64,000 nt of DNA from Flagellimonas flava. Its GTDB lineage: Bacteria > Bacteroidota > Bacteroidia > Flavobacteriales > Flavobacteriaceae. Below the pieces are notes generated by a model. The model was not told the origin of the DNA, made no database searches, and was given only the letters and a program-made list of their open reading frames with translations. Made by a program: the position numbers and the translations under genes. Shown here piece after piece: positions 1-8,713 of the stretch (positions are counted from its first letter, which is position 1; every line of letters begins with the position of its first letter). The stretch is taken from NCBI RefSeq assembly GCF_900129665.1, contig NZ_FQWL01000003.1:1-64000 (forward strand), given 5' to 3'.

Positions 1-571
1 TCACCGTAAGCACAACGTTCGTCAAAGGCTGGCTGTCAAGCACAACCGTGAAGTCGTCCGTGGTGCCACTCTCCGAGGTCGCCGTCGAACCGCCGCTCTC
101 GACTATCGTGAAGCCCGGAACTTCGTCATCGGCATTGTCCACAGATACCGTCTGCGGGAGTACTCCGGCATAGGCGGCATCACTGCTACCCACATTCACG
201 CTGATTGTTATATCGTAGTTCTGGGTGCCGTCCACAAGTGCATCGTCCACACCGGTGACCGTCACCGCCTGGGGCGTGCCGAAGTTCGCCGGGGTAAAGG
301 TCAGTGTCGCAACGTCAACGGTACCCTCCCCTGTGTCGTCCGACACAACGTCAAGGACAACATCGGTCGCAGGCTGAACGTCAAGCACAACCGTGAAGTC
401 GTCCGTGGTAACAGTCTCCGAGGTCGCCGTCGAACCGCCGCTCTCGACTATCGTGAAGCTCTGCCCAAAACCAATGGAAAAACCGAATAGCAGAAATGCA
501 AAGGCATGTGCTTTCCGTAAATGGAATATGAAGGATTTAGAAAAAAGATATTTTACTAAGAAGGTTAACAT
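1..571 (-). CDS. Secreted tandem-repeat surface protein, 5' part only (runs off the left edge)
   Basis: Reading the minus strand from an ATG at 571 gives an open frame to base 1 with no stop, so this is the N-terminal part (about 190 residues) of a longer protein. Residues about 20-37 form a hydrophobic signal peptide ending in a GFGQ-like cleavage site. The mature part begins at once with a beta-rich repeat (FTIVESGG...TTDDFTVVLD...) that recurs with a 345-base (115-codon) period; one whole unit and the start of a second are visible. The acidic, Thr/Val-rich pattern resembles Calx-beta or similar adhesin repeats, but I cannot assign a family. The coding DNA is clearly GC-richer than its surroundings (33 and 39 G+C in the first two 60-base lines). 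Likely exported and surface-bound. The C terminus, which would show whether type IX secretion handles it, is outside the window. Confidence 0.8.
   Translation of the reverse strand, partial: MLTFLVKYLFSKSFIFHLRKAHAFAFLLFGFSIGFGQSFTIVESGGSTATSETVTTDDFTVVLDVQPATDVVLDVVSDDTGEGTVDVATLTFTPANFGTPQAVTVTGVDDALVDGTQNYDITISVNVGSSDAAYAGVLPQTVSVDNADDEVPGFTIVESGGSTATSESGTTDDFTVVLDSQPLTNVVLTV
35..113 (-). repeat. Near-identical 79-bp coding repeat, copy nearest the edge
   Basis: This 79-base stretch matches 380-458 except for a few bases around the middle (codons Ser-Gly versus Val-Thr). The two copies lie exactly 345 bases apart, so the frame is kept. It encodes the FTIVESGG...TTDDFTVVLD start of the repeat unit. 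Near-identity at DNA level suggests recent duplication or gene conversion. Confidence 0.85.
380..458 (-). repeat. Near-identical 79-bp coding repeat, first copy after the signal peptide
   Basis: Partner of the repeat at 35-113, in the same strand and frame. It begins directly after the predicted signal-peptide cleavage site, so the repeat array occupies the whole visible mature protein. Confidence 0.85.
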
Positions 572-729
572 CACCTATTTAATGATTTCATTTGGGTTCT
601 TTACTCCATAAAATAGGTTGGCAATTTGGGAAGAGCCAATATTACCAAAAATTTAAAGAAAGCACCAACTTTGTGGATTAAAACTAAGTTTCTTGGGTGA
701 AATACATTTGCACCTCCTAAAAAAGAAAT

Positions 730-1611
730 TTATAAGGCCGCGGAAGCAGTTTCCACACCAGATTCAATCTTCCTAACCAATCCCTGTAACACCTTACCAG
801 GACCTACTTCCACAAAGGATGTCCCCCCATCTTTCACCATTTGCTGTACACTTTGTGTCCATTTCACCGGAGCGGTAAGCTGAAGGATAAGGTTATTTTT
901 AATTTCTTCAGAATCATTTACAGCAGTCGTAGTCACATTTTGATAAATAGGGCAAATAGGAGTATTAAAACTTGTGTTTTCGATAGCTGCCGCCAATTCC
1001 TCCCGGGCTGGTTCCATTAAAGGTGAATGGAATGCACCTCCCACCGGAAGTAACAGTGCCCTTCTTGCTCCAGCTTCTTTTAGTTTCTCACATGCTGCAT
1101 TTACCGCATCAATTTCGCCTGAAATTACCAGTTGACCTGGACAATTATAGTTTGCAGGTACCACAATCCCATCTGTGTTTTGACAAATATCCTCAACGAC
1201 CTGATCTTCAAGACCTAGAACGGCTGCCATGGTACTTGGCTTCAATTCGCAGGCTTTCTGCATTGCCTGGGCCCTTTGGGAAACCAGTTTAAGCCCATCC
1301 TCAAAATTTAAGGTATCATTGGCTACCAAAGCCGAAAACTCACCCAATGAATGACCTGCAACCATATCGGGTTTGAAATTATCCCCTAAAACTTTGCTTA
1401 AAACTACAGAGTGCAGGAAAATAGCAGGTTGTGTGACCTTCGTTTGCTTTAAGTCTTCAGCTGTACCTTCAAACATAATATCCGTAATGGAGAATCCCAA
1501 GATATCATTGGCCTGCTCAAAAAGTTCTTGGGCCAATGGATGGTTTTCGTACAGATCCAAGCCCATTCCTACAAATTGGGCGCCTTGGCCGGGAAAAATA
1601 TATGCGTTCAT
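730..1611 (-). CDS. fabD: Malonyl-CoA:acyl carrier protein transacylase
   Basis: This cytosolic enzyme moves malonyl groups from CoA to acyl carrier protein and so supplies the extender unit for type II fatty-acid synthesis. The 293 residues match the usual FabD length. Visible hallmarks are GQGAQ near residues 8-12, the nucleophile elbow GHSLGE with catalytic Ser88, and the AFHSPLM motif with catalytic His195. The ATG start precedes the conserved N-terminal YIFPGQG strand directly. The next gene upstream on this strand ends 107 bases away, so fabD may have its own promoter, though I see no clear one. No other fatty-acid genes are adjacent. Confidence 0.97.
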   Translation of the reverse strand: MNAYIFPGQGAQFVGMGLDLYENHPLAQELFEQANDILGFSITDIMFEGTAEDLKQTKVTQPAIFLHSVVLSKVLGDNFKPDMVAGHSLGEFSALVANDTLNFEDGLKLVSQRAQAMQKACELKPSTMAAVLGLEDQVVEDICQNTDGIVVPANYNCPGQLVISGEIDAVNAACEKLKEAGARRALLLPVGGAFHSPLMEPAREELAAAIENTSFNTPICPIYQNVTTTAVNDSEEIKNNLILQLTAPVKWTQSVQQMVKDGGTSFVEVGPGKVLQGLVRKIESGVETASAAL

Positions 1612-1718
1612 TTAGTTCGGTTTTAGTGCCGCTAAAATAGGGATAATTTGCATTGCGCTGGCTTATGACATCCTTTAAAAAACGTACGGAAAAATGGTCA
1701 ATTATTTAAGGTTGAAAA

Positions 1719-2234
1719 TTAGTCTTCCTTAAACCAACCTGAATAGATAACATAGGCTTCTGCAATTCGGTCAATTTCTCCGGAGCTCAGTTCGGGACTA
1801 ATATCCTTGATTTTCTTGGCGGGCATTCCTGCATAGATACTACCTGCCTCTACATGTGTACCTTGGGTGACAACGGCACCCGCTGCGATTATTGAATTAC
1901 TTTCCACCACACAATTATCCATGATTATACTTCCCATTCCAACCAGCACATTATCTTTTAAGGTGCATCCATGCACAACGGCGTTATGACCAATGGAAAC
2001 GTTGTTTCCGATGGTAGTCGCGGCCTTTTTATAGGTTCCATGGATTACCGCCCCGTCCTGAACATTCACTTTGTCGCCCATTTTAATGTAGTTTACATCT
2101 CCACGAACCACGGCATTGAACCAAACACTGCATTGATTCCCCATGGAAACTTCGCCTACAATAGTGGCATTCTCGGCTATAAAACAATCTTCCCCAATCT
2201 CTGGAGATTTTCCTCTTACGGGTTTAATTATCAT
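1719..2234 (-). CDS. Gamma-carbonic-anhydrase-like left-handed beta-helix protein (YrdA/PaaY family)
   Basis: The 171 residues are largely hexapeptide repeats that fold into a left-handed beta-helix trimer. Three histidines sit where gamma-class carbonic anhydrases bind metal: His65 (IHG), His83 (GHN) and His88 (VHG). The Arg-Gly-Asp of WFNAVVRGD near residues 44-46 is also a family hallmark. The protein could be a carbonic anhydrase or one of the many related proteins without proven activity; sequence alone does not decide. It lies 10 bases after the response-regulator gene and may be cotranscribed with the two-component pair. No signal peptide is seen, so it is cytosolic. Confidence 0.88.
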   Translation of the reverse strand: MIIKPVRGKSPEIGEDCFIAENATIVGEVSMGNQCSVWFNAVVRGDVNYIKMGDKVNVQDGAVIHGTYKKAATTIGNNVSIGHNAVVHGCTLKDNVLVGMGSIIMDNCVVESNSIIAAGAVVTQGTHVEAGSIYAGMPAKKIKDISPELSSGEIDRIAEAYVIYSGWFKED

Positions 2235-2244
2235 AAGTTAATTT

Positions 2245-2976
2245 TTATTGAAAATAAGACAACAAGCCGGCTTTTTTGGATGCTGAAACAGAGAGTTCCT
2301 TCCCATTGGACAACACCACACTTCCCCCTTTACCTTTTTTATACTTTACGACCTCACCCACATTTACAAGATACGATTTATGGATTCTTGAAAATGCATA
2401 GTCTTTCAAGGTATCTTCAAAATATTTGAGGGTCTTACTAACCACAATTTTTTTGTGTTCCAAATAAATTTCCGTGTAGTTATCATCTGCCTTGCAAAAA
2501 TATATATCCCCAACCTCTAACACTTGAAATCCGTCTTGCTGTGGTATGGTAATCTTACCCTCCGCTTTTATTGGTTTAGCCTTGAGAACCTGACCTTCCA
2601 GCGCATTTTCTTTTTCCTTAATGTCCTTCACATAATCCACTGCCTTAATCAACTCATCAATATTAATGGGCTTCATAAGGTAGTAAGCTGCATGGTTGTT
2701 CAAAGCATCCATGGCATACTGATTATAGGCTGTCACAAAAACCGTTTCAAACGAACGGTCAGGGACTTTATCCAATAGGTCAAAGGCATTTCCAAATGGC
2801 ATTTCCACGTCCAAAAAAACCAAATCGGGCTTATGCTTTTGTATCAGCTCAAGACCTTCATCTATGTTGGAGGCCTCGCCCAAAAGCTTTACTCCTGGGC
2901 AGTACTTCGCCAAGTAGTTCCTTAGAATTTCCCGGCTATTGGCCTCATCTTCCACAAGTATCGCCTTTAAATCCAT
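2245..2976 (-). CDS. LytTR-family response regulator
   Basis: Residues 1-120 form a receiver domain with the acidic pocket (VEDE, residues 8-11), the phospho-acceptor Asp56 in FLDVEMP, and a conserved Thr/Ala-Tyr switch region. Residues about 140-243 form a LytTR DNA-binding domain (FCKADDNYTEIYL, then SRIHKSYLVN). The start codon overlaps the stop of the histidine kinase by one base (TAATG), which implies translational coupling and marks the two as a cognate pair. LytTR regulators usually bind direct repeats near promoters; the target is not visible here. At 243 residues the length is normal. Confidence 0.95.
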   Translation of the reverse strand: MDLKAILVEDEANSREILRNYLAKYCPGVKLLGEASNIDEGLELIQKHKPDLVFLDVEMPFGNAFDLLDKVPDRSFETVFVTAYNQYAMDALNNHAAYYLMKPINIDELIKAVDYVKDIKEKENALEGQVLKAKPIKAEGKITIPQQDGFQVLEVGDIYFCKADDNYTEIYLEHKKIVVSKTLKYFEDTLKDYAFSRIHKSYLVNVGEVVKYKKGKGGSVVLSNGKELSVSASKKAGLLSYFQ

Positions 2977-5189
2977 TAATTCTTCTTTAATTTCAAGTTT
3001 ACCAAGGTGCCCGTTTGGTCTTCTAACAAATCTGAAACCGATACTTCCACTTTGTTTTTATACATATCGTTTAAGATTTGAATCCGTTTCTTTATGTTGC
3101 CCATCCCTTTGGATTTCTGTTTCTTTTGATTTGCAGTCTTGATGGCAGCAGATTTCTTTCGGCCAATACCATTGTCCGCAATAGTAATTTCAAGCAAATC
3201 CTTGGTCAATTCCTGCACATTTATTTTTAAAAAGCCTTTTTCCTCCTTATATCTAAGTCCATGCCAAATGGCATTTTCAATATAGGGTTGCAGCAGCATT
3301 GGAGGTATTTGATAAGCCTCGATGTCGATTTTGTCATCCACATCAATGGTGAAGTCGAATTTGTCGGAAAACCTAGAATGTTCCAATTTCACATACAGTT
3401 CCAGCAATTCCAATTCTTTGGCCAGGGGGATAAAATCCTCTTCGGAGTTTTCCAACACGCTACGCATCAGTACCGAGAAATCGCTCAAAAACCGATTCGC
3501 ACTACGTTCATCACTTTTTGCAATGAAATTGTTGACGGAATTCAGCGCATTAAAAATGAAATGTGGGTTCATTTGGGTACGCAAGGACTTTAGCGCTAAG
3601 AGGTTATTGGCCAATTTCTGTTGCCTACTACTGCGATAGTACAAAAATGTGGTCAATGCCATTAGTGCCATTCCAAAAACCAAGGAATATATGATCCACT
3701 TTTGTCTTTTGCTAGTCTCTGCGAACAACTGCTGCTCCGTTACCGCCAAGCTATATTTGCTTTGTGAAAGCTCCCGCTCCTGCTCCAAACTTGAAATTCG
3801 GTTTTGCTTGGTGGCAATTTCCCGATTAAATCTCGCCGCCCTTGATATTTCTTGCTCCTTCCTGGCGTAGAGGCTATCCACCACCGCTACATAATCTTGA
3901 TACGACTCCAGAGCCTTGGTAAAATCACCTTTGTACCGATACACTTCGGACAGTCTTCGGGTGGCATCTTTTTGCACCACCAAATCATCCTCGTTGTCTG
4001 CCTCCACAATACTCTTTTGCAGATAAGGAATGGCCTCATCCAATTTATCTTGGGCTATATAGGCCCTGCCAATCTTATAATTGATTTGTTGTGAGGTTAT
4101 GGAATCAGGAAGGCCTGCCAATGCGCTATTATTATTTATGGTATTGCTCGGCAACTGTTGCAGTTCCACCAAACTTTGTTTGCGCAACTGTATCTCGTCA
4201 TCATAGCGATTTTCCTCATTGTAGAAATCTGCCACCTTCTCATTTTCCTGGATCAACCGCTCGGGGGCCACTTCCCTCGAAAGGTTTAGCGAATTATTGA
4301 AAAAGCCCTCTGCCTCAATAAAACGATCATCACCGGCATAGGTATCGGCTATTTTCGAGTTTAGGTCTATCACCTTTGGTGAAATTTGGTTTTTCTGGGC
4401 TATTCGCAGGCCCTCCTGATAAAACTCCAGAGCCAATTCTGTTTTTGACAACCCTTTGTTGGCATCGCCCAACGCCTCATACAACTCTGTTCTTTGATAG
4501 GGCACCATTCCCTTTACTTCTTCCAAGGGTTTTAAAGTGGCCTCGGCCAAATTAAATTCATCGGTTAAAATGTATGCTTGTCCTAGCAACAATTCTGTTT
4601 TCACCATTTTATTTGCGGCCAAGGCATCCTTGAAACTTGTTATTGCCAAATCGTACTGTTGATGGTAGAGGTAAATTTCGCCCAAGGCCGTCAATGAGTT
4701 GGACAACTCCGTTTTGCTCCCTCTTTTTCCCAGTTGTGCAATGGATTTGGCTATGAAGTCTATACTTTTTTCCAGATTCGACTTTTTGTAGTGGTTGGCC
4801 GAATCCAAAAAACGCTGGTGCCCAAGGGCTGTTCTTGAACCCATGCTCGCCTTCTTTTCCCTTTTTGAACTTCTTGATGGAGCGTATCCTTCTACCTGCA
4901 CTGCAATATCCTCATCTGAGGTAATTCTATGTTGGACTGTTTCAAAATCAGGACTCTCAAAAGTCAACAAATCTCCTACCGAAGCCCTTATTGAAAACTC
5001 TCCCAATCCATTGGTTGTTGCATAATAACCAGTATCTGTTGAAACCGAAACCCCCGAGATGGGCATGAAATTCCCCTTCCCCTTTACGGTTCCGTTGATT
5101 TCAAGCAATGGGCGTCCACTTCGCTCTTGGGAGAACCCAAATAGACTTGTGATGAGCAGGAAAATCAATATGTATTTTCGATTCAACAT
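2976..5189 (-). CDS. TPR-containing membrane sensor histidine kinase (LytS-like HisKA_7TM-free type)
   Basis: The start is set at the ATG at 5189 rather than an upstream TTG, because the hydrophobic signal segment follows it directly. Numbering here follows the longer frame. After the signal comes a carboxypeptidase-regulatory-like beta domain (about 38-105), then roughly eight TPR-like helix pairs (about 135-450), a coiled coil, one membrane helix (503-522), and a cytoplasmic His_kinase domain. The phospho-acceptor is His548 in QMNPHFIFNAL, and the ATPase part has IENAIWHGL and DNGIG boxes. The TPR part is thus predicted to be periplasmic and to sense a ligand or protein partner. It is coupled to the LytTR regulator by a one-base overlap. 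The putative sensor ligand is unknown. Confidence 0.92.
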   Translation of the reverse strand: MLNRKYILIFLLITSLFGFSQERSGRPLLEINGTVKGKGNFMPISGVSVSTDTGYYATTNGLGEFSIRASVGDLLTFESPDFETVQHRITSDEDIAVQVEGYAPSRSSKREKKASMGSRTALGHQRFLDSANHYKKSNLEKSIDFIAKSIAQLGKRGSKTELSNSLTALGEIYLYHQQYDLAITSFKDALAANKMVKTELLLGQAYILTDEFNLAEATLKPLEEVKGMVPYQRTELYEALGDANKGLSKTELALEFYQEGLRIAQKNQISPKVIDLNSKIADTYAGDDRFIEAEGFFNNSLNLSREVAPERLIQENEKVADFYNEENRYDDEIQLRKQSLVELQQLPSNTINNNSALAGLPDSITSQQINYKIGRAYIAQDKLDEAIPYLQKSIVEADNEDDLVVQKDATRRLSEVYRYKGDFTKALESYQDYVAVVDSLYARKEQEISRAARFNREIATKQNRISSLEQERELSQSKYSLAVTEQQLFAETSKRQKWIIYSLVFGMALMALTTFLYYRSSRQQKLANNLLALKSLRTQMNPHFIFNALNSVNNFIAKSDERSANRFLSDFSVLMRSVLENSEEDFIPLAKELELLELYVKLEHSRFSDKFDFTIDVDDKIDIEAYQIPPMLLQPYIENAIWHGLRYKEEKGFLKINVQELTKDLLEITIADNGIGRKKSAAIKTANQKKQKSKGMGNIKKRIQILNDMYKNKVEVSVSDLLEDQTGTLVNLKLKKN

Positions 5190-5397
5190 TTTATGGCAAT
5201 ACAATGGTAAACTTACTTCATCTAGAGCGTTTTAAAAAATGGCTTCGCACCATATAAGCGTAAAAAACCGGGCTATTTACCCTCTTTACAAAACCATTTG
5301 GACCATTCACTCACTGAGTGGGCGTGTTGCCTCATTTTCGGTTTTTATCCAAAAAAGTTGGTGCTAGTTTTAGCCTAAAATCAGAAAATATTGAATC

Positions 5398-6567
5398 ATG
5401 AAAAATTTAAAACATCTATTAGGTATAACACTTTTTACCATAGCCGCAGGTACCGTTTATGGATGCAACATAAAGGTCAAGGAAAAAGAAGATATGGCCT
5501 TTTTAACCACAAAAGTATCTGAAAAGCCAGCCAAACAATATGTGAAAATCGCCCTCTTGTTGGATACCAGCAATAGTATGGACGGTCTTATCAATCAGGC
5601 CAAAGCCCAACTATGGGATATTGTTAATGAATTTACCCATGCAAGATGCGGTACTTCTTCCCGGCCATCCCTTCAAATTGCACTGTACGAATATGGAAAT
5701 GATGATTTGGCCTCAAGGGAAGGCTATATTAGGCAGGTGATAGGGTTTAGCAGCGATTTGGATGAAATCTCTGAAAAACTGTTTTCCCTGACCACCAATG
5801 GAGGTGAGGAATATTGTGGTCAGGTGATTCAAACCTCCCTAAAGCAATTGGACTGGGGTAAAAATGCCGATGACCTAAAAATGATATTCATTGCAGGAAA
5901 TGAGCCTTTTACCCAAGGGAAACTCAACTATAAAGATGCGGCCCACAACGCCAAGGAAAAGGATGTTATTGTAAACACAATTTTCTGCGGGAATTACGAG
6001 CAGGGTATCCATACCGATTGGAAAAGTGGCGCCATGTTAACAGGTGGAGAGTATATGGCCATTGATCATAACCGTCAAGTGGTACATATTGAAACTCCCT
6101 ACGATGATGTCATTATTAAACTGAACACCCAATTAAATGGCACCTATATCAGCTATGGAGGCCTGGGAGCCGCTAAGGTGGCGGCCCAACGCGAGCAGGA
6201 TTCAAAGGCTTATGGCATGAACAAAAGTGTTGCGGTAAAACGATCCGTGAGCAAAAGTTCACGATTGTATAAAAACTCCCAATGGGATTTGGTAGACGCT
6301 GTTGAAGACGATGAGTTTGAAATCGAAGAGTTGGAGGTAGAAGCCCTTCCGAAGGAACTACAGGGAAAAACGGAAGAAGAAATCAAGGCTTATGTTGCCG
6401 TCAAAAAGAAAGAGCGCGAAAAAATTCAAAAGCAAATTCAAGAATTGAATGCGAAGCGTGAGGCTTATATCGCCAAAAACCAGAAGGAGGAAACTGGAGA
6501 ATTGGAAAATGCATTACTGTCCGCTATAAAGAACCAGGCGGCCAAGAAAAACTACAGGTGGGATTAG
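5398..6567 (+). CDS. von Willebrand factor A domain lipoprotein
   Basis: The N terminus is a signal peptide with a plausible lipobox (TVYGC, Cys23), so the protein is probably lipid-anchored. A von Willebrand A domain follows at about residues 48-260; it keeps the MIDAS metal motif DTSNS (56-60), which usually binds a divalent cation and mediates protein contacts. Residues about 310-389 are charged and helical, probably coiled coil, ending in a short Arg-Trp-Asp tail. Four cysteines in the domain may pair in the periplasm. It is transcribed divergently from the histidine kinase over a 208-base gap that could hold control sites for both. A hairpin terminator follows. Function unknown; related proteins occur widely in Bacteroidota. 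Confidence 0.85.
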   Translation: MKNLKHLLGITLFTIAAGTVYGCNIKVKEKEDMAFLTTKVSEKPAKQYVKIALLLDTSNSMDGLINQAKAQLWDIVNEFTHARCGTSSRPSLQIALYEYGNDDLASREGYIRQVIGFSSDLDEISEKLFSLTTNGGEEYCGQVIQTSLKQLDWGKNADDLKMIFIAGNEPFTQGKLNYKDAAHNAKEKDVIVNTIFCGNYEQGIHTDWKSGAMLTGGEYMAIDHNRQVVHIETPYDDVIIKLNTQLNGTYISYGGLGAAKVAAQREQDSKAYGMNKSVAVKRSVSKSSRLYKNSQWDLVDAVEDDEFEIEELEVEALPKELQGKTEEEIKAYVAVKKKEREKIQKQIQELNAKREAYIAKNQKEETGELENALLSAIKNQAAKKNYRWD

Positions 6568-6594
6568 ATTTTTGGTTGATTGTATGTAGTAAGG

Positions 6595-6626
6595 ATGGTC
6601 CATCTTAATTGATGGGCCATTTTTTA
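6595..6626 (+). terminator. Rho-independent terminator after the vWA gene
   Basis: A 10-base stem (6595-6604 with 6611-6620, one G-U-type mismatch) with a 6-base loop is followed by six T residues. It abuts the stop codon of the convergent PorP/SprF gene at 6624. Confidence 0.8.
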
Positions 6627-7619
6627 GTTGTTGGCTGCAGGGCAATAGCAGTCGTAACGCTTGCCTTGATCGCTTTGTCCAAAATCGTAACCCAAGGTAA
6701 TCTGATGGAACCCTCCATTATCAAAACGGATATCCCCAGTCTGGTACGAATAATTATAAGAGAACAGAAAGCGGTTCACATTGACCCCAACAATGGGAGT
6801 GAAAAGTTGCAATCGTTGTTCCCCAACTCCACCGTTGGTCAAAAATTGCGCTCCATCAAAGCTTCTTCTATATGATAATCCGGCCCAAACGGTTCCGAAA
6901 CTTACATCGCGATAGACTTTTGCATTGATGTCCAAGGTCTTCTCTTGGGTAAACTCGGTCAATTGAAAAAGTATGGAAGGCTCTATCCTTGTTTTATTCC
7001 CAAAAACATATCCAACCGAAAAAAGATACCTTCTCAGGTTATCAAATTCTGCTAAACTATAAAGATCTCGCCCCGAGCCCAAAAGGTTTAAAACGGCGGC
7101 ATGGGCATAAAATTCAAAAATATTATAGGAAACCCCTAAATCAACATTAAAGTAGCTGGTGGTGTTTTTTGTTCCAGTAATAACCGGATCGGGAATCACC
7201 GACCTAAACTCTGTTTCATCCAAACTACTAAGAATCACTCCGGCACTAAGACCAAAGGACAATTGGTTCAACGTCCTAAAGTCCCCTGCCAACTGTAAAT
7301 GATGGGCATACGTAGCTTTAAAACCGGTTTGCGAATGATATCCATTTCTATCGTTGAACATAATGGCTCCCACTCCGCTTCGCTCTCCTACCCTTGAATT
7401 GAGGTTCACGGTCTGTAAACTCGGTGCTTCGTCCACATTGAACCACTGTTTTCTGGCTGTAAGCCTGATTTTGGTTCCCTCGGCAATACCTGCCATGGAT
7501 GGATACACCAGATAATAATTGTCCGCCAAATAATCAAAATACACAGGTATACCTTCCTGCGCCTTTCCGGCAAGACCAAAAACAACGGTTAAGATGAATG
7601 AGGTTAGATAGCGTCTCAT
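6624..7619 (-). CDS. PorP/SprF-family outer membrane protein (type IX secretion associated)
   Basis: The 331 residues begin with a signal peptide ending in GKAQ and continue as alternating aromatic beta strands typical of an outer-membrane barrel, closing with an aromatic-rich ITLGYDFGQ strand. The motifs YPSMAG near residue 40 and RLTARKQWF near residue 52 are characteristic of the PorP/SprF family, whose members help place type IX secretion substrates on the cell surface. Such genes usually sit directly downstream of a giant client protein. Here the upstream neighbour is a divergent nfu gene, so this copy is an orphan. It converges on the vWA gene. Confidence 0.9.
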   Translation of the reverse strand: MRRYLTSFILTVVFGLAGKAQEGIPVYFDYLADNYYLVYPSMAGIAEGTKIRLTARKQWFNVDEAPSLQTVNLNSRVGERSGVGAIMFNDRNGYHSQTGFKATYAHHLQLAGDFRTLNQLSFGLSAGVILSSLDETEFRSVIPDPVITGTKNTTSYFNVDLGVSYNIFEFYAHAAVLNLLGSGRDLYSLAEFDNLRRYLFSVGYVFGNKTRIEPSILFQLTEFTQEKTLDINAKVYRDVSFGTVWAGLSYRRSFDGAQFLTNGGVGEQRLQLFTPIVGVNVNRFLFSYNYSYQTGDIRFDNGGFHQITLGYDFGQSDQGKRYDCYCPAANN

Positions 7620-7699
7620 GCAGTGTTTGGGGCTATAAATTGGGGTTTAAAGGTAATCAAACAATTAAATAACGACCTCCGGCCCACATTATTATATAT

Positions 7700-7730
7700 T
7701 TTGCCCCTCATCTTTACTTTGGTATTTTTG
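7700..7730 (+). promoter_or_regulatory. Bacteroidota-type promoter of the Nfu gene
   Basis: TTTG at 7700-7703 and TATTTTTG at 7723-7730 are separated by exactly 19 bases, which matches the Bacteroidota housekeeping consensus TTTG-N19-TAnnTTTG. Transcription should begin about 7 bases later, just ahead of the ATG at 7746. This argues against the upstream GTG start at 7623. Confidence 0.8.
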
Positions 7731-7745
7731 TACCAAATCTCAGCT

Positions 7746-8642
7746 ATGAAAGAATTCAACATAACCGTTGTACCTACCAACAATCCCAAAATCCTAAAAT
7801 TTGAGGCCAATCACTTCTTGAGCAAGGGAAATTACGAGTTCAAGAACATTGATGAAGCCAAGAATTCGCCCCTCGCACAACAGCTGTTCTACCTGCCCTT
7901 TATCAAAACGGTATATATTTCCGGAAACTTTGTGGCCATGGAACGATTCGATATTGTGGAGTGGGAAGATGTTAAAGACGAAGTGGCCCAGCAATTGGTG
8001 GATTACTTAAATGAAGGAGAGCCCGTGATACATGAGGAAAAAATCCAAAAAAAACAGCCCATCACCGTGTATGCAGAGGTAACACCCAACCCGGGAGTAA
8101 TGAAGTTTGTTTCCAATAAAAAAATAGTGCCCGCGACATACGAGTTCAAGAATATTGATGAGGCCAAAGATTCCAAACTTGCCCAAGAATTGTTTCATTT
8201 TCCCTTTGTTAAAGAGGTTTTTATGGATGAAAACTATGTATCTGTCACCAAATATGATATGGTGGAATGGGATGAGGTCAACATGGAGGTAAGGGAGTTC
8301 ATCCGCGATTTTCTGGCCGATGGCAAAGAGGTGGTATCGGAAGCCAGCATCGAAAAAAACAAGGAATCGGCCGAACAACAAAAGGCCCAAGTACATCATG
8401 ATGATACTTCCAAACAAATCATAGATATTTTGGAGGAGTATGTAAAACCTGCAGTAGCGAGCGATGGCGGGAACATCTTGTTCCAGTCCTACGAAGAGGA
8501 CAGCAAAACCGTAAATGTGGTGCTTCAGGGAGCATGTAGCGGGTGTCCTTCCTCTACTTTTACGCTTAAAAATGGGATTGAAACCATGCTCAAGAACATG
8601 ATGGGTGACAAGGTGAACGAGGTAGTTGCCATTAACGGCTGA
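7746..8642 (+). CDS. Nfu-type iron-sulfur cluster scaffold/carrier with two N-terminal Nfu domains
   Basis: The protein assembles or carries Fe-S clusters for delivery to apo-enzymes. The start is placed at the ATG at 7746 because a promoter lies just upstream and because conserved sequence starts there; a GTG frame from 7623 would add 41 unrelated residues. Residues about 1-95 and about 100-195 are two tandem copies of the Nfu N-terminal domain (both with NIDEAK and a VEWDxV-type strand). The C-terminal NifU domain (about 215-298) carries the cluster-binding CxxC, Cys264 and Cys267 in GACSGCPSS. Single-copy N-domains are the norm in bacterial and mitochondrial Nfu, but doubled forms are common in flavobacteria as far as I know. 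Confidence 0.93.
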   Translation: MKEFNITVVPTNNPKILKFEANHFLSKGNYEFKNIDEAKNSPLAQQLFYLPFIKTVYISGNFVAMERFDIVEWEDVKDEVAQQLVDYLNEGEPVIHEEKIQKKQPITVYAEVTPNPGVMKFVSNKKIVPATYEFKNIDEAKDSKLAQELFHFPFVKEVFMDENYVSVTKYDMVEWDEVNMEVREFIRDFLADGKEVVSEASIEKNKESAEQQKAQVHHDDTSKQIIDILEEYVKPAVASDGGNILFQSYEEDSKTVNVVLQGACSGCPSSTFTLKNGIETMLKNMMGDKVNEVVAING

Positions 8643-8713
8643 TTTCAGCTGGATACCCTGCCAGATATGGTCAATTTTTCCTAAATTGAATAAATTTAAA
8701 ATCATTAACTATT

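Noticed and set aside
661..5365. The word AAAGTTGGTGCT occurs upstream of both the partial surface gene (661-672, minus) and the vWA lipoprotein gene (5354-5365, plus).
   Set aside because: Shared 12-mers are expected by chance in 64 kb, and the distance to the starts differs (about 90 versus 32 bases).
8007..8705. A 232-codon open frame antisense to the nfu gene.
   Set aside because: It mirrors a strongly conserved gene, has no recognisable domain and no promoter.
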